This document shows positions 54,980 to 64,000 of a stretch of DNA of 64,000 nucleotides, in pieces. Source of the DNA: an uncultured Lachnospira sp. (GTDB lineage: Bacteria > Bacillota > Clostridia > Lachnospirales > Lachnospiraceae). The first letter of the stretch is position 1, and each line of letters opens with the position of its first letter. The stretch is from contig CAJUTV010000009.1 of the NCBI GenBank assembly GCA_910589305.1, positions 1 through 64,000 on the forward strand. The letters run 5' to 3'. The notes beneath the pieces are model-generated. The model was not told where the DNA came from, did no database searches, and worked only from the letters and a program-made list of their open reading frames with translations. A program made the position numbers and the translations under genes.

Positions 54980-57020
54980 CATACGATTTCATTTGAAGTT
55001 GGCAACAGCAAATATTAAGAAAAATAAAAGACTGTATATACCACATATTTTTGCAGAAGCAGGCTTAATTGCTATGTTTTATATTATGATGACATTGCAA
55101 AAAGATGAAAACTTAGTTAAAGTAGCAAGTCAGCTTTTAATGATTATAGAAATGGGGGTTGCTGTTGTTGTCATTCTTTCATTTATTATTGTCTTGTATA
55201 CCAATAGTTTTTTGATGAAACAGCGAAAAAGAGAGTTTGGTTTATATAATGTACTTGGTATGAATAAGGCGGATATAGGACATATTTTATTTTTTGAGAA
55301 TTTTATAAGTTATATCATGTCATCGGTTATTGGTATAGGAATTGGGATATTACTATATAAATTGTGTACTTCATTGATATGTAAAATTTTAAAAATCCCA
55401 ACGATTCTTGGATTTTATATTTCAATAAAGGGTATAATTATCACAATTGGACTTTTTTTTGTCTTATTTTTTATAACATATATATATAACCAATGGCAAA
55501 TTATTCGATTAAAACCATCAACACTTTTGCTAAGCAATCAGATGGGAGAAAAAGAACCAAAAATAAAATGGATTTTACTTTTGCTAGGACTTCTTTTTTT
55601 AGGTGGCGGTTATTATCTTGCAATCACTATAGAAAGTCCATTACAGGCATTAGAGATTATTTTTATAGCTATAATTTTAGTGATAATAGGAACTTATTTT
55701 TTGTTTGTGGCAGGTACCATTGCATTGCTTAAGTCCTTAAAGAAAAATAAAAAATATTATTATCAACCGAATCATATGACAGCGGTTTCTGGATTGTTAT
55801 ATCGAATGAAACAAAATGCGGTTGGTCTTTCTTCTATATGTATACTTGCAACAGGCGTTCTTGTTATGCTTTCAACAACGGTATCTTTGTATGCGGGCGT
55901 TGAAGATAGTGTAAATTCATTGCAAGAAAATGATTTGCAAATTAGTGGAAATATTTTAGGAGATGTTCATTCAGGAAAGCAGATACAGTCAGAATTTATA
56001 GAATTAATAAAAAAGGTTGCAAAAGAGCTAGACATTGAAGTGACTTATTTGGATACAAAAAATTATTTTGAGGCAGTATATGAATATGAAAATGGTAATC
56101 TTTTAAGCATGGAATCAAAAAATTTTACAGGCAGTACAGAAATGAATAGTATAACATTAATGACTGCTTCAGAATATGAAAGATTAATGGGTATAAAATT
56201 AAATCTGCAAAAAAATCAAGTGGCATGTATGCCAGTAAACGATGGTGCAAATAATGAATTTAAACATTTTTATATTGATAATATGGAATTTGAGAATGTA
56301 TATACGCTTGAAAAAGTACCATCAACAAGAAATACATTTACAATATTTGAATGTTATTTTATGGTAGTGAGTGATGAAACTGTTATGAATCAGATAATAC
56401 AACAATATTTTTCCGATTTGCCAGCCATAAATCAAGGAGAAAATAATATTGTTGCATTGGATTATAATGGTACAGATAGTCAAAAAACGGAGTTTGAAGA
56501 AAGGATTAAAAAAGAAGCAACAGATGTTATATCAAATTTGTCTAAAAATAATTCGCCAGATAGTGAAATCAAATTTAATTTCGACTCAAAGAAAGAATTA
56601 TATCAAAACCTTTATCAGCTGGTTGGTGGCTTTTTATTTCTTGGGATAATGCTTGGAATTGTGTTTGTTTTTGCAACAGCTATTATTATTTATTATAAGC
56701 AGATATCGGAAGGATATGAAGATAGACATCGTTTTGTTATTATGCAAAAGGTTGGAATGAGCAATAGAGAGGTGCAAAAAAGTATACGAAGTCAGATTTT
56801 TTTAGTATTTTTTCTTCCGCTGATTGTGGCAATTATACATTTAGGTGTCGCTTTTAAGCCATTGAATTGTCTGTTACAAATCTTTTTTATGCCAAATAGT
56901 TTACTCTTTTTAATTTGTGCAGTGATAAGTGTAATTATATTTGCAGTGATTTATGGATTCATATATTCAATTACCGCTAAAACATTGCATCATACTATAT
57001 ATAGCAAAGGTTCAGTCTAA
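54972..57020 (+). CDS. FtsX-like ABC permease (BceB-like)
   Basis: This 682-residue permease has the Bce layout of ten membrane segments, with a large outside domain of about 210 residues (about 310-530) between segments seven and eight. QRKREFGLYNVLGMNKADI near residue 78 is the first FtsX-type motif. The second half has RFVIMQKVGMSNREVQKSI near residue 585. The large domain is thought to sense or bind bacitracin-like or lantibiotic peptides. The gene overlaps the ATPase gene by 8 bases. Its stop codon lies inside the terminator hairpin. Confidence 0.92.
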   Translation: MNSIRFHLKLATANIKKNKRLYIPHIFAEAGLIAMFYIMMTLQKDENLVKVASQLLMIIEMGVAVVVILSFIIVLYTNSFLMKQRKREFGLYNVLGMNKADIGHILFFENFISYIMSSVIGIGIGILLYKLCTSLICKILKIPTILGFYISIKGIIITIGLFFVLFFITYIYNQWQIIRLKPSTLLLSNQMGEKEPKIKWILLLLGLLFLGGGYYLAITIESPLQALEIIFIAIILVIIGTYFLFVAGTIALLKSLKKNKKYYYQPNHMTAVSGLLYRMKQNAVGLSSICILATGVLVMLSTTVSLYAGVEDSVNSLQENDLQISGNILGDVHSGKQIQSEFIELIKKVAKELDIEVTYLDTKNYFEAVYEYENGNLLSMESKNFTGSTEMNSITLMTASEYERLMGIKLNLQKNQVACMPVNDGANNEFKHFYIDNMEFENVYTLEKVPSTRNTFTIFECYFMVVSDETVMNQIIQQYFSDLPAINQGENNIVALDYNGTDSQKTEFEERIKKEATDVISNLSKNNSPDSEIKFNFDSKKELYQNLYQLVGGFLFLGIMLGIVFVFATAIIIYYKQISEGYEDRHRFVIMQKVGMSNREVQKSIRSQIFLVFFLPLIVAIIHLGVAFKPLNCLLQIFFMPNSLLFLICAVISVIIFAVIYGFIYSITAKTLHHTIYSKGSV

Positions 57021-57038
57021 AAGGCTGAACCTTTATTT
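57006..57038 (+). terminator. Intrinsic terminator of the Bce-like ABC operon
   Basis: AAAGGTTCAG (57006-57015) pairs with CTGAACCTTT (57025-57034), followed by ATTTTA. The stop codon of the permease gene is in the loop. Confidence 0.75.
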
Positions 57039-57154
57039 TACCTCTTAATATTATACATGATAGATTCAATATAGTAGATTGAATAATATTATTAAATATG
57101 TTAAAATGACAATATTCTATGTGGATTTTTAAAGTGCAGAGGAGGCTTAGTCCG

Positions 57155-58594
57155 ATGGAAAAAAATCAAGTAAATTCAATCGTAACAGAGCAAACGATGG
57201 AGATTGTGATTACTTTTAATGAACAGGGAAAAATATTATTTAGTAATCGCTGCGCTAGAGAAAAACTTGGATATAGTGAAGAAGAATTTTTAGAATGTAA
57301 TATGACATGGATTTTCTGGCGGGAATTTAGACAAGATAATGGAACATTTGATTCTTTTGATATTGCAAAGATTATTGATGTGGAAGAAACAATTGTATAT
57401 CGAAAAAATAGCACTTGTTTTCCAATATCGCTTCGTTTTTTTCCTGTGATAAATGGGTGTTATTGTCTTTTAGCGGAAGATATTACTTGGCGTAAAAATA
57501 TGGATATGCGCGTAAGACAGCTTAAAGAAGAAGAAAAAATGAACAAGCAAGTAAGAAATGAATTTACAGCAAATGTTACACATGAGCTAAGAACACCTGT
57601 CAATGGGATTCGAGGTCATGTGACAACACTGCTTGAAGTTGTAACCGATGAACAGCAAAGAAGAACATTAGAAATTATTATTTATTGTTGCAATAATATG
57701 TCAGCGATTATTAATAATATTTTAGACTTTTCTAAGATGGAGGCGGGTAAATTTAGTATTGAGGTTGCTGAGTTTGATTTTTATAATATGATGGACCAAG
57801 TAATTGCCACACATATGGCAGAGATTAATAAAAAGGAACTTCAGATTAATATATACATAGATAAGAATATTCCTCAGTCCGTCATAGGGGATAGTTTGCG
57901 TATTAGTCAGATATTGAATAATTTGCTTTCTAATGCTATAAAATTTACACTAATGGGAGGTATTAGCATTGATGTTAGTAAGACGTCACAGATAAATGAC
58001 CAGATAGAGTTATTCTTTATGGTACGTGATACAGGAATTGGAATATCAAAAGATGAACAAGACAAACTTTTTCAGAGTTTCAAACAAGCAGATGCTTCTA
58101 TTACAAGGCGTTTTGGTGGAACAGGTCTGGGACTTTCTATAACAAAACAGCTTGTTGAAATGATGGGTGGTACGATTCATGTAGAGAGTGAAAAAGGCAA
58201 TGGCAGTTGTTTTTCTTTTAATATTAAACTTCGTGTTAATCAAGCTGTTGAAGAGAGCAAAGATTTAAGTGAAGTTTTTAAAAGATGGGCAAATATTACA
58301 ACAAATAAAGAAAATGATGGAAAAGAACAATTTTTTGAGTTTGGCACAACCAATAATAAAGCTGAATTAAAGAAAAGAATGGAAAAACTGATTCTTTCTA
58401 TTGAGTTAGGCTCTTGGGAAAAGGCAGAAAATTTAGGAGAAACGATAAAGGCCTTGACAGAAAAAGCAGATAGTGATGTAAAAAGAGCAGTGCTTCGATT
58501 AGGAATGGCTATCAGAAAAGAAAATTATGAAAAGAGTATAGAGGCTTACGAAAATGTAAAACGTATATTATCGGATATGTTGGAAGAGTCGTGA
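57155..58594 (+). CDS. PAS domain histidine kinase
   Basis: This 479-residue soluble kinase has an N-terminal PAS domain (10-115), a HisKA domain with NVTHELRTPVNGI (H143) and an ATPase domain (DSLRISQILNNLLSNAIKFT near 248, RDTGIGIS near 290, GGTGLGLSITKQL near 320). The last 90 residues are helical and resemble an Hpt-like bundle but without a clear phospho-His. No membrane segment was found. The receiver-HD-GYP gene follows after 18 bases and is the obvious phosphorylation target. AGGAGG lies 11-12 nt before the ATG. Confidence 0.9.
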   Translation: MEKNQVNSIVTEQTMEIVITFNEQGKILFSNRCAREKLGYSEEEFLECNMTWIFWREFRQDNGTFDSFDIAKIIDVEETIVYRKNSTCFPISLRFFPVINGCYCLLAEDITWRKNMDMRVRQLKEEEKMNKQVRNEFTANVTHELRTPVNGIRGHVTTLLEVVTDEQQRRTLEIIIYCCNNMSAIINNILDFSKMEAGKFSIEVAEFDFYNMMDQVIATHMAEINKKELQINIYIDKNIPQSVIGDSLRISQILNNLLSNAIKFTLMGGISIDVSKTSQINDQIELFFMVRDTGIGISKDEQDKLFQSFKQADASITRRFGGTGLGLSITKQLVEMMGGTIHVESEKGNGSCFSFNIKLRVNQAVEESKDLSEVFKRWANITTNKENDGKEQFFEFGTTNNKAELKKRMEKLILSIELGSWEKAENLGETIKALTEKADSDVKRAVLRLGMAIRKENYEKSIEAYENVKRILSDMLEES

Positions 58595-58612
58595 GAGGAG
58601 GTATTTATTTAA

Positions 58613-59695
58613 GTGGAAAGCAATAAAGAGAAGCCGAAAATATTAATAGTTGATGATATCAGCATTAATGTTGAATTGATGCAAGATATTATTGAGTCAG
58701 AAGGGTATGAGGCTCTTTGTGCATTAAGCGTTCAAGAGGCGTTAGATATTATGAATGAGACTATGCCGCAGCTTATTTTATCAGATTTTTCTATGCCTGG
58801 TATGAATGGTTTGGAATTTTGTAAGCTGTTAAAGAGTAATCAGCGAACAAGAGATATTCCTTTTATTTTTATTACTGTTGCAAATTCTCGTGAGGAAAAG
58901 GAACAAGCATTTTATGCAGGTGCAGTGGATTTTATTCCAAAGCCTTTTGAACCTGTAGAAGTCATTATGAGGGTCAATAATCAATTAGCCAATTATTATG
59001 CTAAATTGGAAATGGAAGATTATAATAGAATGATATATAAAATGATGACAGAACAAAAAAAGCATATTGAGAAAGAGCGGGAAAATGTATTGTTAGCACT
59101 TGCAAAGGTACTGGAAAAAAGAGATGTGCATAAGACAAGTTATCTTGAACGTATAGGATATAATTGCAGTATTTTAGCTCAAAGTTTACAGCTTATTCCT
59201 CAATATGAAACTTTTGTTACAGATAATTTTATAGAAACAATTGGAGTAGCATCAAGACTTCATGATATAGGAACCATTCTTATATCCGATGCGTTGCTGT
59301 TTAATGAAAATTTATCGCAGGAAGAACAACTTGATATGATTAAAATTCATACAGAAGAAGGTGCTAAAATTTTAGAAGAAATTGATAGAGAAAACAATCA
59401 AAGCAATCTTTTAGATATGGCTATTCATATAGCTAGATATCATCATGCAAATTGGGATGGAACAGGATATCCTAAGAATCTTAAAGGAGATGCTATTCCA
59501 TTAGAAGCAAGGATTACAACAATAGTAAATGATTTTGATTTAATGTTGTGTAAGCCGTGTGATGATAGGAAAGTTTTAATTAACGAGAGTCTAAAAAAGA
59601 TTAATGATAGAAGCGGAACAGTTTACGACCCACATATTGTGGAAGTATTTAATAAAGTTTTTAAACAATTAATGACAGAATCGAAAGTAGACTAA
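58613..59695 (+). CDS. Response regulator with HD-GYP-type phosphodiesterase domain
   Basis: This 360-residue protein has a receiver (1-125) with D58 in LILSDFSMPG and KPFEPVEV near residue 115, then an HD-GYP domain (about 155-355). The metal motif HDIGT is near residue 215, and HHANWDGTGYP near residue 276 is the HD-GYP signature. The family degrades c-di-GMP. The start is GTG at 58613 with AGAGGAGG upstream. The adjacent kinase and the GGDEF gene 39 bases downstream make a compact c-di-GMP control group. Confidence 0.92.
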   Translation: MESNKEKPKILIVDDISINVELMQDIIESEGYEALCALSVQEALDIMNETMPQLILSDFSMPGMNGLEFCKLLKSNQRTRDIPFIFITVANSREEKEQAFYAGAVDFIPKPFEPVEVIMRVNNQLANYYAKLEMEDYNRMIYKMMTEQKKHIEKERENVLLALAKVLEKRDVHKTSYLERIGYNCSILAQSLQLIPQYETFVTDNFIETIGVASRLHDIGTILISDALLFNENLSQEEQLDMIKIHTEEGAKILEEIDRENNQSNLLDMAIHIARYHHANWDGTGYPKNLKGDAIPLEARITTIVNDFDLMLCKPCDDRKVLINESLKKINDRSGTVYDPHIVEVFNKVFKQLMTESKVD

Positions 59696-59734
59696 AGAAA
59701 AAGTATTACCTATGGAAAGGCATGGTCATTAAAG

Positions 59735-61354
59735 ATGGAAAAAAGAACCACAAGGATTTACATAACAATTTTTATTCTGGCGCTTATTGGTGTTTCTTTT
59801 GCATTGCCATTTCTTAAGGCAGATGTTTATAACAGAACAAAAATTCAAGTAGCTGAATTGTGGGATGACAAAATGGAACAGTTTAAAGAAGGGGAAAGTT
59901 TTGTTTATAAAATGATTTTGCCTATAGAAGATATGGATAATCAAGTGATAGGTTATGATTCAGCACATATGCAAATTGAGGTGACAATTGATAATGTTCC
60001 AGTTTATTCGCTTTCGGCAAAGAGTGGTTATTTGTCAAAAACATCAGGATATTATTGGAATTTTGTTTCACTTACACATGCTGATAGAGGAAAAGAAATT
60101 GTATTTCGTGTTACACCTGTTTATAAAGACAGCAAGCCAAAAGGAAATTTTTATTTTGGCACGCAAAGTGCGGTGGAGCATTTAATTATTAAAGAGCATT
60201 TACCGCGTTTTATTATTGCTGCGGCAATTCTTTTAGTCGGAATTATATTGTTTTTTTATGTGGTGTTTATCTTAAAAAAAGTGCAGCAAAAAGAACCATT
60301 GTTTCATTTTACGTTATTTGCAATTATGCTTGGCTTATGGTATATGAGTGAAACTCAATTATTAGAAATGTTCCTTCCTATTCATGTTGGACTTTTATAT
60401 ATGGACCATATGATGCTAATGATAATGCCGATACCATTTTTATTATTTTTACAACAAATTTATCAATCAAAAAATCATCGTTTATGGAGTTTTATTTGTT
60501 ATGCAAATTGTATTGTTGTTGCTGTAAGAATTGTTTTACAGTTATTTGATATTAGAGATTTGCGTGAAACGCTTTGGCTTACACATGTTATGATTGCATT
60601 GTCTATTATAGTTGTTGCTTTTTTTAGTATTTATGAAGTGACAAAATATAAATTGACAGGGCAGGTAAAATTAAATATTTCTTGTGTATTGATTATCTTA
60701 GTTACAATTGTGCTAGAGCTTTTGGAATATCGTGTAAATAATAAAAGCACTCCTTATGGAAGTTTAGGTTTTCTGTTTTATATTATTGTTATGGCAATCG
60801 AGTCTGTGCGCAATTCCCGCAAGGTAATAGAACAGGCAAAAGAGAGCGAGTTATATCGAAAACTTGCATTTACCGATGAGTTGACAAAATTATACAATCG
60901 TACTGCTTTTAATAAAGATATGAATGAGCGGTTTATGAAAGTAGAGATAGAATATAAAGTGATTCCTACGGTTCTTTTTATGTTTGATTTAAACGATTTA
61001 AAAAAGTGTAATGATAATTTTGGTCATGAATATGGGGACTGTTATATTACAATGGTTTCTCATATTATTAAAGAAGTTTTTGGTATAGATGGAAAATGTT
61101 ATCGGATAGGCGGTGATGAGTTTTGTTCAATTATGAATTATACATCACAGGAAGATATTGAAAATAAATATAATCGTTTTGTTGAAGAAATACAAAAAAA
61201 GAATGAACAGGAATTTGTAGTGCCTGTCAGTGTGGCAGTAGGGTATGCCATATATGACCCTGCTATTGACAAATCGCTGGAAGAAACATTGAAACGAGCG
61301 GATGTAATGATGTATCAAAATAAGCAAAAAATAAAACAGATTCATAAAAAATAA
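59735..61354 (+). CDS. Membrane diguanylate cyclase (GGDEF)
   Basis: This 539-residue protein has an N-terminal anchor, an outside beta domain (about 30-155) and a seven-segment membrane part (about 160-355) like the 7TM-DISM layout. A C-terminal GGDEF domain follows, with TDELTKLYNRTAFN near residue 388 and an intact GGDEF at residues 459-463 (YRIGGDEF). The inhibitory RxxD site is absent: the equivalent positions read IDGK. It should make c-di-GMP in response to an external cue and could feed the PelD-type receptor at 16849. Confidence 0.9.
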   Translation: MEKRTTRIYITIFILALIGVSFALPFLKADVYNRTKIQVAELWDDKMEQFKEGESFVYKMILPIEDMDNQVIGYDSAHMQIEVTIDNVPVYSLSAKSGYLSKTSGYYWNFVSLTHADRGKEIVFRVTPVYKDSKPKGNFYFGTQSAVEHLIIKEHLPRFIIAAAILLVGIILFFYVVFILKKVQQKEPLFHFTLFAIMLGLWYMSETQLLEMFLPIHVGLLYMDHMMLMIMPIPFLLFLQQIYQSKNHRLWSFICYANCIVVAVRIVLQLFDIRDLRETLWLTHVMIALSIIVVAFFSIYEVTKYKLTGQVKLNISCVLIILVTIVLELLEYRVNNKSTPYGSLGFLFYIIVMAIESVRNSRKVIEQAKESELYRKLAFTDELTKLYNRTAFNKDMNERFMKVEIEYKVIPTVLFMFDLNDLKKCNDNFGHEYGDCYITMVSHIIKEVFGIDGKCYRIGGDEFCSIMNYTSQEDIENKYNRFVEEIQKKNEQEFVVPVSVAVGYAIYDPAIDKSLEETLKRADVMMYQNKQKIKQIHKK

Positions 61355-61388
61355 AGAATAAAGGGTTACAGTTAGGAAGGGGAATAAA

Positions 61389-63023
61389 ATGCCTGTTATA
61401 GAATATCTTGAGAGAAATGCGAAGCTTTACCCAGACGAGATAGCTTTAGTAGAATTAAATCCAGATGAGAGAGATAATCGTCGAATGACATGGAAAGAGT
61501 TTGATTTAATTGAGCCAGAACGATTTAAGCCATATCGCAGACAGATTAGCTGGAGTGTGTTTAATGAAAAAGCAAATCGTTTTGCTAATATGTTATTGGG
61601 GCGTGGTATTAAAAAGGGTGACAAAGTGGCTATTCTTATGCACAATTGCCTTGAATGGTTGCCTATCTATTTTGGCGTATTAAAGACGGGTGCCATAGCA
61701 GTGCCATTTAATTTCCGGTATGATGCAGATGAAATATTATATTGTGCAGAGCTTGCAGAGGTTGATGTGATTGTGTTTGGCTCTGCATTTATAGGAAGAA
61801 TGGAGACTTATGCAGATAAACTTTCTAAAGGGAGACTTTTAATTTATTTTGGTGATAGCTGTCCAAGTTTTGCTGAAAGTTATCATGTGTTAGTTGCCGA
61901 TTGTTCTAGTAAATCGCCAGATATTGTTATCACAGAAGATGACTATGGTGCTATTTATTTTTCATCAGGTACAACAGGCTTTCCAAAGGCTATTTTACAT
62001 AAACATCAAAGTCTTACACAGGCGGCACAGATGGAGCAGATACATCACAAAACAGGAAGAGATGATGTGTTTTTATGTATACCGCCGCTATATCATACGG
62101 GTGCTAAATTTCATTGGATGGGAAGTCTTGTAGCAGGAAGTAAGGCAGTACTTTTAAAGGGGACAAAACCAGAGACCATTTTGTCTGCTATATCCTCTGA
62201 AAAATGTACAATTGTATGGCTGTTAGTGCCATGGGCACAAGATATTTTAGATGCTTTAGAATGTGGAAAAATTAAAATTTCAGATTATGAACTAAAACAG
62301 TGGCGGCTTATGCACATTGGTGCACAGCCTGTACCGCCATCCCTTATTAAGAGATGGAAAGAGTATTTTCCAAATCATAGTTATGACACAAATTATGGTT
62401 TATCGGAATCAACAGGACCAGGCTGTGTACATCTTGGTATGGAAAATATACACAAAGTAGGTGCTATAGGCGTTCCAGGTTATCGTTGGGTCTGTAAGAT
62501 TGTTGATGAAGATAATAATGAAGTCAAACAGGGGGAAGTTGGAGAGCTGTGTGTTAAAGGACCTGGCATTATGACTTGTTATTATCGCAATGAGGAAGCT
62601 ACAAAGGAATCGCTTAAAAATGGATGGCTTTATACTGGTGACATGGCTATGCAGGACGAAGATGGTTTTTATTTTTTAGTAGACCGAAAAAAAGATGTTA
62701 TTGTCAGCGGTGGTGAAAATTTATATCCTGTGCAGATAGAAGATTTCCTAAGACGTTATGATAAAATAAAAGATGTGGCAGTCATAGGACTTCCAGACAG
62801 GCGTCTTGGTGAAAAGGCGGCTGCTGTTATAGAGCTTAAGGATAATGTTTCATGTACACAGGAAGAAATTGAGCAATTTTGCAATCAACTTCCTCGATAT
62901 AAGCGACCAAAGGAAATTATATTTGCTGAGATTCCAAGAAACGCTACAGGTAAGATTGAAAAACCAAAGCTTCGTGAACGTTATGGTGCTGTTCGACTGG
63001 TAGAAAAAGAAAACAAAGCATAA
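61389..63023 (+). CDS. AMP-binding acyl-CoA synthetase-like enzyme
   Basis: This 544-residue adenylate-forming enzyme carries the phosphate loop YFSSGTTGFPKA near residue 195, YDTNYGLSESTGPG near residue 335 (A5), YTGDMAMQDEDGFYFLVDRK near residue 415 and the C-terminal ATGKIEK lysine motif near residue 523. It would make an acyl- or aryl-CoA. Acids of fatty, benzoate or plant-derived type are possible. The AAGGGG site is 6-7 nt upstream. It is convergent with an amidohydrolase gene, whose product may act in the same catabolic path. Confidence 0.9.
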   Translation: MPVIEYLERNAKLYPDEIALVELNPDERDNRRMTWKEFDLIEPERFKPYRRQISWSVFNEKANRFANMLLGRGIKKGDKVAILMHNCLEWLPIYFGVLKTGAIAVPFNFRYDADEILYCAELAEVDVIVFGSAFIGRMETYADKLSKGRLLIYFGDSCPSFAESYHVLVADCSSKSPDIVITEDDYGAIYFSSGTTGFPKAILHKHQSLTQAAQMEQIHHKTGRDDVFLCIPPLYHTGAKFHWMGSLVAGSKAVLLKGTKPETILSAISSEKCTIVWLLVPWAQDILDALECGKIKISDYELKQWRLMHIGAQPVPPSLIKRWKEYFPNHSYDTNYGLSESTGPGCVHLGMENIHKVGAIGVPGYRWVCKIVDEDNNEVKQGEVGELCVKGPGIMTCYYRNEEATKESLKNGWLYTGDMAMQDEDGFYFLVDRKKDVIVSGGENLYPVQIEDFLRRYDKIKDVAVIGLPDRRLGEKAAAVIELKDNVSCTQEEIEQFCNQLPRYKRPKEIIFAEIPRNATGKIEKPKLRERYGAVRLVEKENKA

Positions 63024-63029
63024 ATGCAA

Positions 63030-63878
63030 TTATAATTTTAACAACTGAACGGCATTATCACCAAGTATTGCAGAAGTATCTTTATCAGAAAGACCACTGT
63101 CTTTTATAAATTCAATAACATTTTTTTGAGAATCCCAAGGGCAATCTGTACCAAACAATATTTTGGAAGCCCCATGTTTTTTAACAAATCGTAAAAAACG
63201 TTCTCTTGACAATGGAGGTGCTTCTTCTGGGCGGCGTTTTGTATTTGGAGCAGGCTTTAACCGAAGGAGTGAAAGTGCTGTGTCAAAATACACATCTCGT
63301 CCAAGAAGAGTGCCTTCTACTTGTGAAGAGCATCCCCAGCCGCCCATATGAGCCAATATCATATTTTTTGGCTGAAGGGTATCTAACATTGTTATAATAT
63401 GTGATATATTGGCATAATTATACAGAGGAATGGTGATATCATATCCTGCATGAATCAAAACAATCATATCATTTTCACAAGCATATTCTATAATATGAAG
63501 ATATTTTATATCATCAATATATGTTTTTTGAAAAATAGGATGCAGCTTAATTCCTTTTACACCTTTATGAGCAAGGTCTTTGATAATTTTTTTAGGATTT
63601 TCATTATCAGGGTGTATTCCGCCAAAAGAAATTAACCCTGTTTCTTCAGAAAATTCATTGATAGCAATGGCAGTTTGATTAATATTTTCTGTTTGAGTTG
63701 GTTTGGTTGCAACAGGCAATAGAATAGAGTAATCAACATGTGATTCATTCATAGAAGATATAAGGCTGTCATTGGTTCCTTTTATATAATTTTTAATTCG
63801 TCCATTATGACCGAGTGTGTAAATGGCTCTGTCTGCCAAAAACGAAGGAAATGTATGAGTATGAAAATCAATAATCAA
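63030..63878 (-). CDS. Amidohydrolase family protein (PF04909-like)
   Basis: This 282-residue metal-dependent hydrolase or decarboxylase has HTHTFP at residues 5-10, GIKLHPIFQ near residue 117, HAGYD near residue 145, AHMGG near residue 178 and GTDCPWDS near residue 247. It resembles the enzyme at 34805 in design but is longer. It ends 6 bases from the acyl-CoA synthetase gene stop. The substrate is unknown. AAAGGAGG stands just before its ATG on the reverse strand. Confidence 0.85.
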   Translation of the reverse strand: MIIDFHTHTFPSFLADRAIYTLGHNGRIKNYIKGTNDSLISSMNESHVDYSILLPVATKPTQTENINQTAIAINEFSEETGLISFGGIHPDNENPKKIIKDLAHKGVKGIKLHPIFQKTYIDDIKYLHIIEYACENDMIVLIHAGYDITIPLYNYANISHIITMLDTLQPKNMILAHMGGWGCSSQVEGTLLGRDVYFDTALSLLRLKPAPNTKRRPEEAPPLSRERFLRFVKKHGASKILFGTDCPWDSQKNVIEFIKDSGLSDKDTSAILGDNAVQLLKL

Positions 63879-64000
63879 GGTTATCCTCCTTTCTATAATT
63901 ATCTTTATTATTTCATATTTAATCTAATTTTTCTCTAATTTTTACCTACCTAATTTATAATTAATTATACAATCTATCTATAATGAGCAGGCAGTACAGC
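63879..64000. other. Upstream region of the amidohydrolase gene
   Basis: AT-rich sequence with the AAAGGAGG ribosome binding site at its left edge. A promoter for the reverse-strand gene must lie here but is not distinct; the window ends at 64000. Confidence 0.35.

Noticed and set aside
63163..63397. Two + strand frames inside the reverse-strand amidohydrolase gene
   Set aside because: Both lie opposite conserved coding sequence and have no independent support.
1..64000. tRNA, rRNA or CRISPR arrays
   Set aside because: No cloverleaf-like, rRNA-like or regularly spaced repeat arrays were seen on reading the window; a covariance search would settle tRNAs.

Overview
The window is AT-rich DNA from a Gram-positive anaerobe, most likely a Lachnospiraceae-type Clostridia. 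This is judged from a pyruvate formate-lyase, a dockerin protein, an ECF vitamin-type S component, a class B sortase, BceRS/BceAB-like peptide sensing and resistance genes, Shine-Dalgarno sequences of the AGAAAGGAGG family and no outer-membrane genes. Species cannot be named. I saw no rRNA, tRNA or CRISPR array. Most genes are on the + strand.

Layout. 0-16.5 kb is housekeeping and transport: an EamA transporter, a membrane-fused spermidine synthase-like protein, a GNAT, polyphosphate kinase, UppP, an ArsB/NhaD permease, a cytidylate kinase-like protein, sortase B, a Ca/Na antiporter, a MATE pump and a heterodimeric ABC exporter. 16.5-31 kb is the centrepiece, a Pel-like exopolysaccharide locus: a PqqD-like small protein, an epimerase-PelD fusion, PelE, a large membrane protein of GT-C appearance, a PelA/DUF2194-like protein, PelF, PelG, then DUF2304, GT4, GT2 and two DUF4832-type proteins. 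31-40 kb is a mixed accessory region: a nucleotidyltransferase-like protein, an amidohydrolase, an ECF S component, a UPF0340 protein, a SipW-like peptidase, a cohesin/dockerin-like protein and a ComEC-like metallohydrolase. 40-50 kb holds a TetM-like GTPase fused to a YacP/Rae1-type NYN nuclease, a ferredoxin-type aldo/keto reductase, a phosphodiester glycosidase and pflB. 50-57 kb has zinc-ribbon membrane proteins, a decayed gene and a BceRS-BceAB-like module. 57-63 kb has a PAS histidine kinase, a receiver-HD-GYP protein, an active-looking GGDEF protein, an acyl-CoA synthetase-like enzyme and a second amidohydrolase.

How they may work together. The PelD part of the fusion keeps the RxxD c-di-GMP site on a degenerate GGDEF domain. 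The GGDEF and HD-GYP proteins 30 kb downstream could therefore set the c-di-GMP level that switches the Pel-like synthase on. This is inference, because other c-di-GMP enzymes in the genome are not visible.

Dispersed non-coding structure is a second theme. It includes a family of terminal-inverted-repeat elements with several hairpins (six copies, whole to decayed), a pair of small inverted-repeat elements, a leader repeat that places an in-frame alternative start before two genes, and a three-copy structured leader before unrelated genes.
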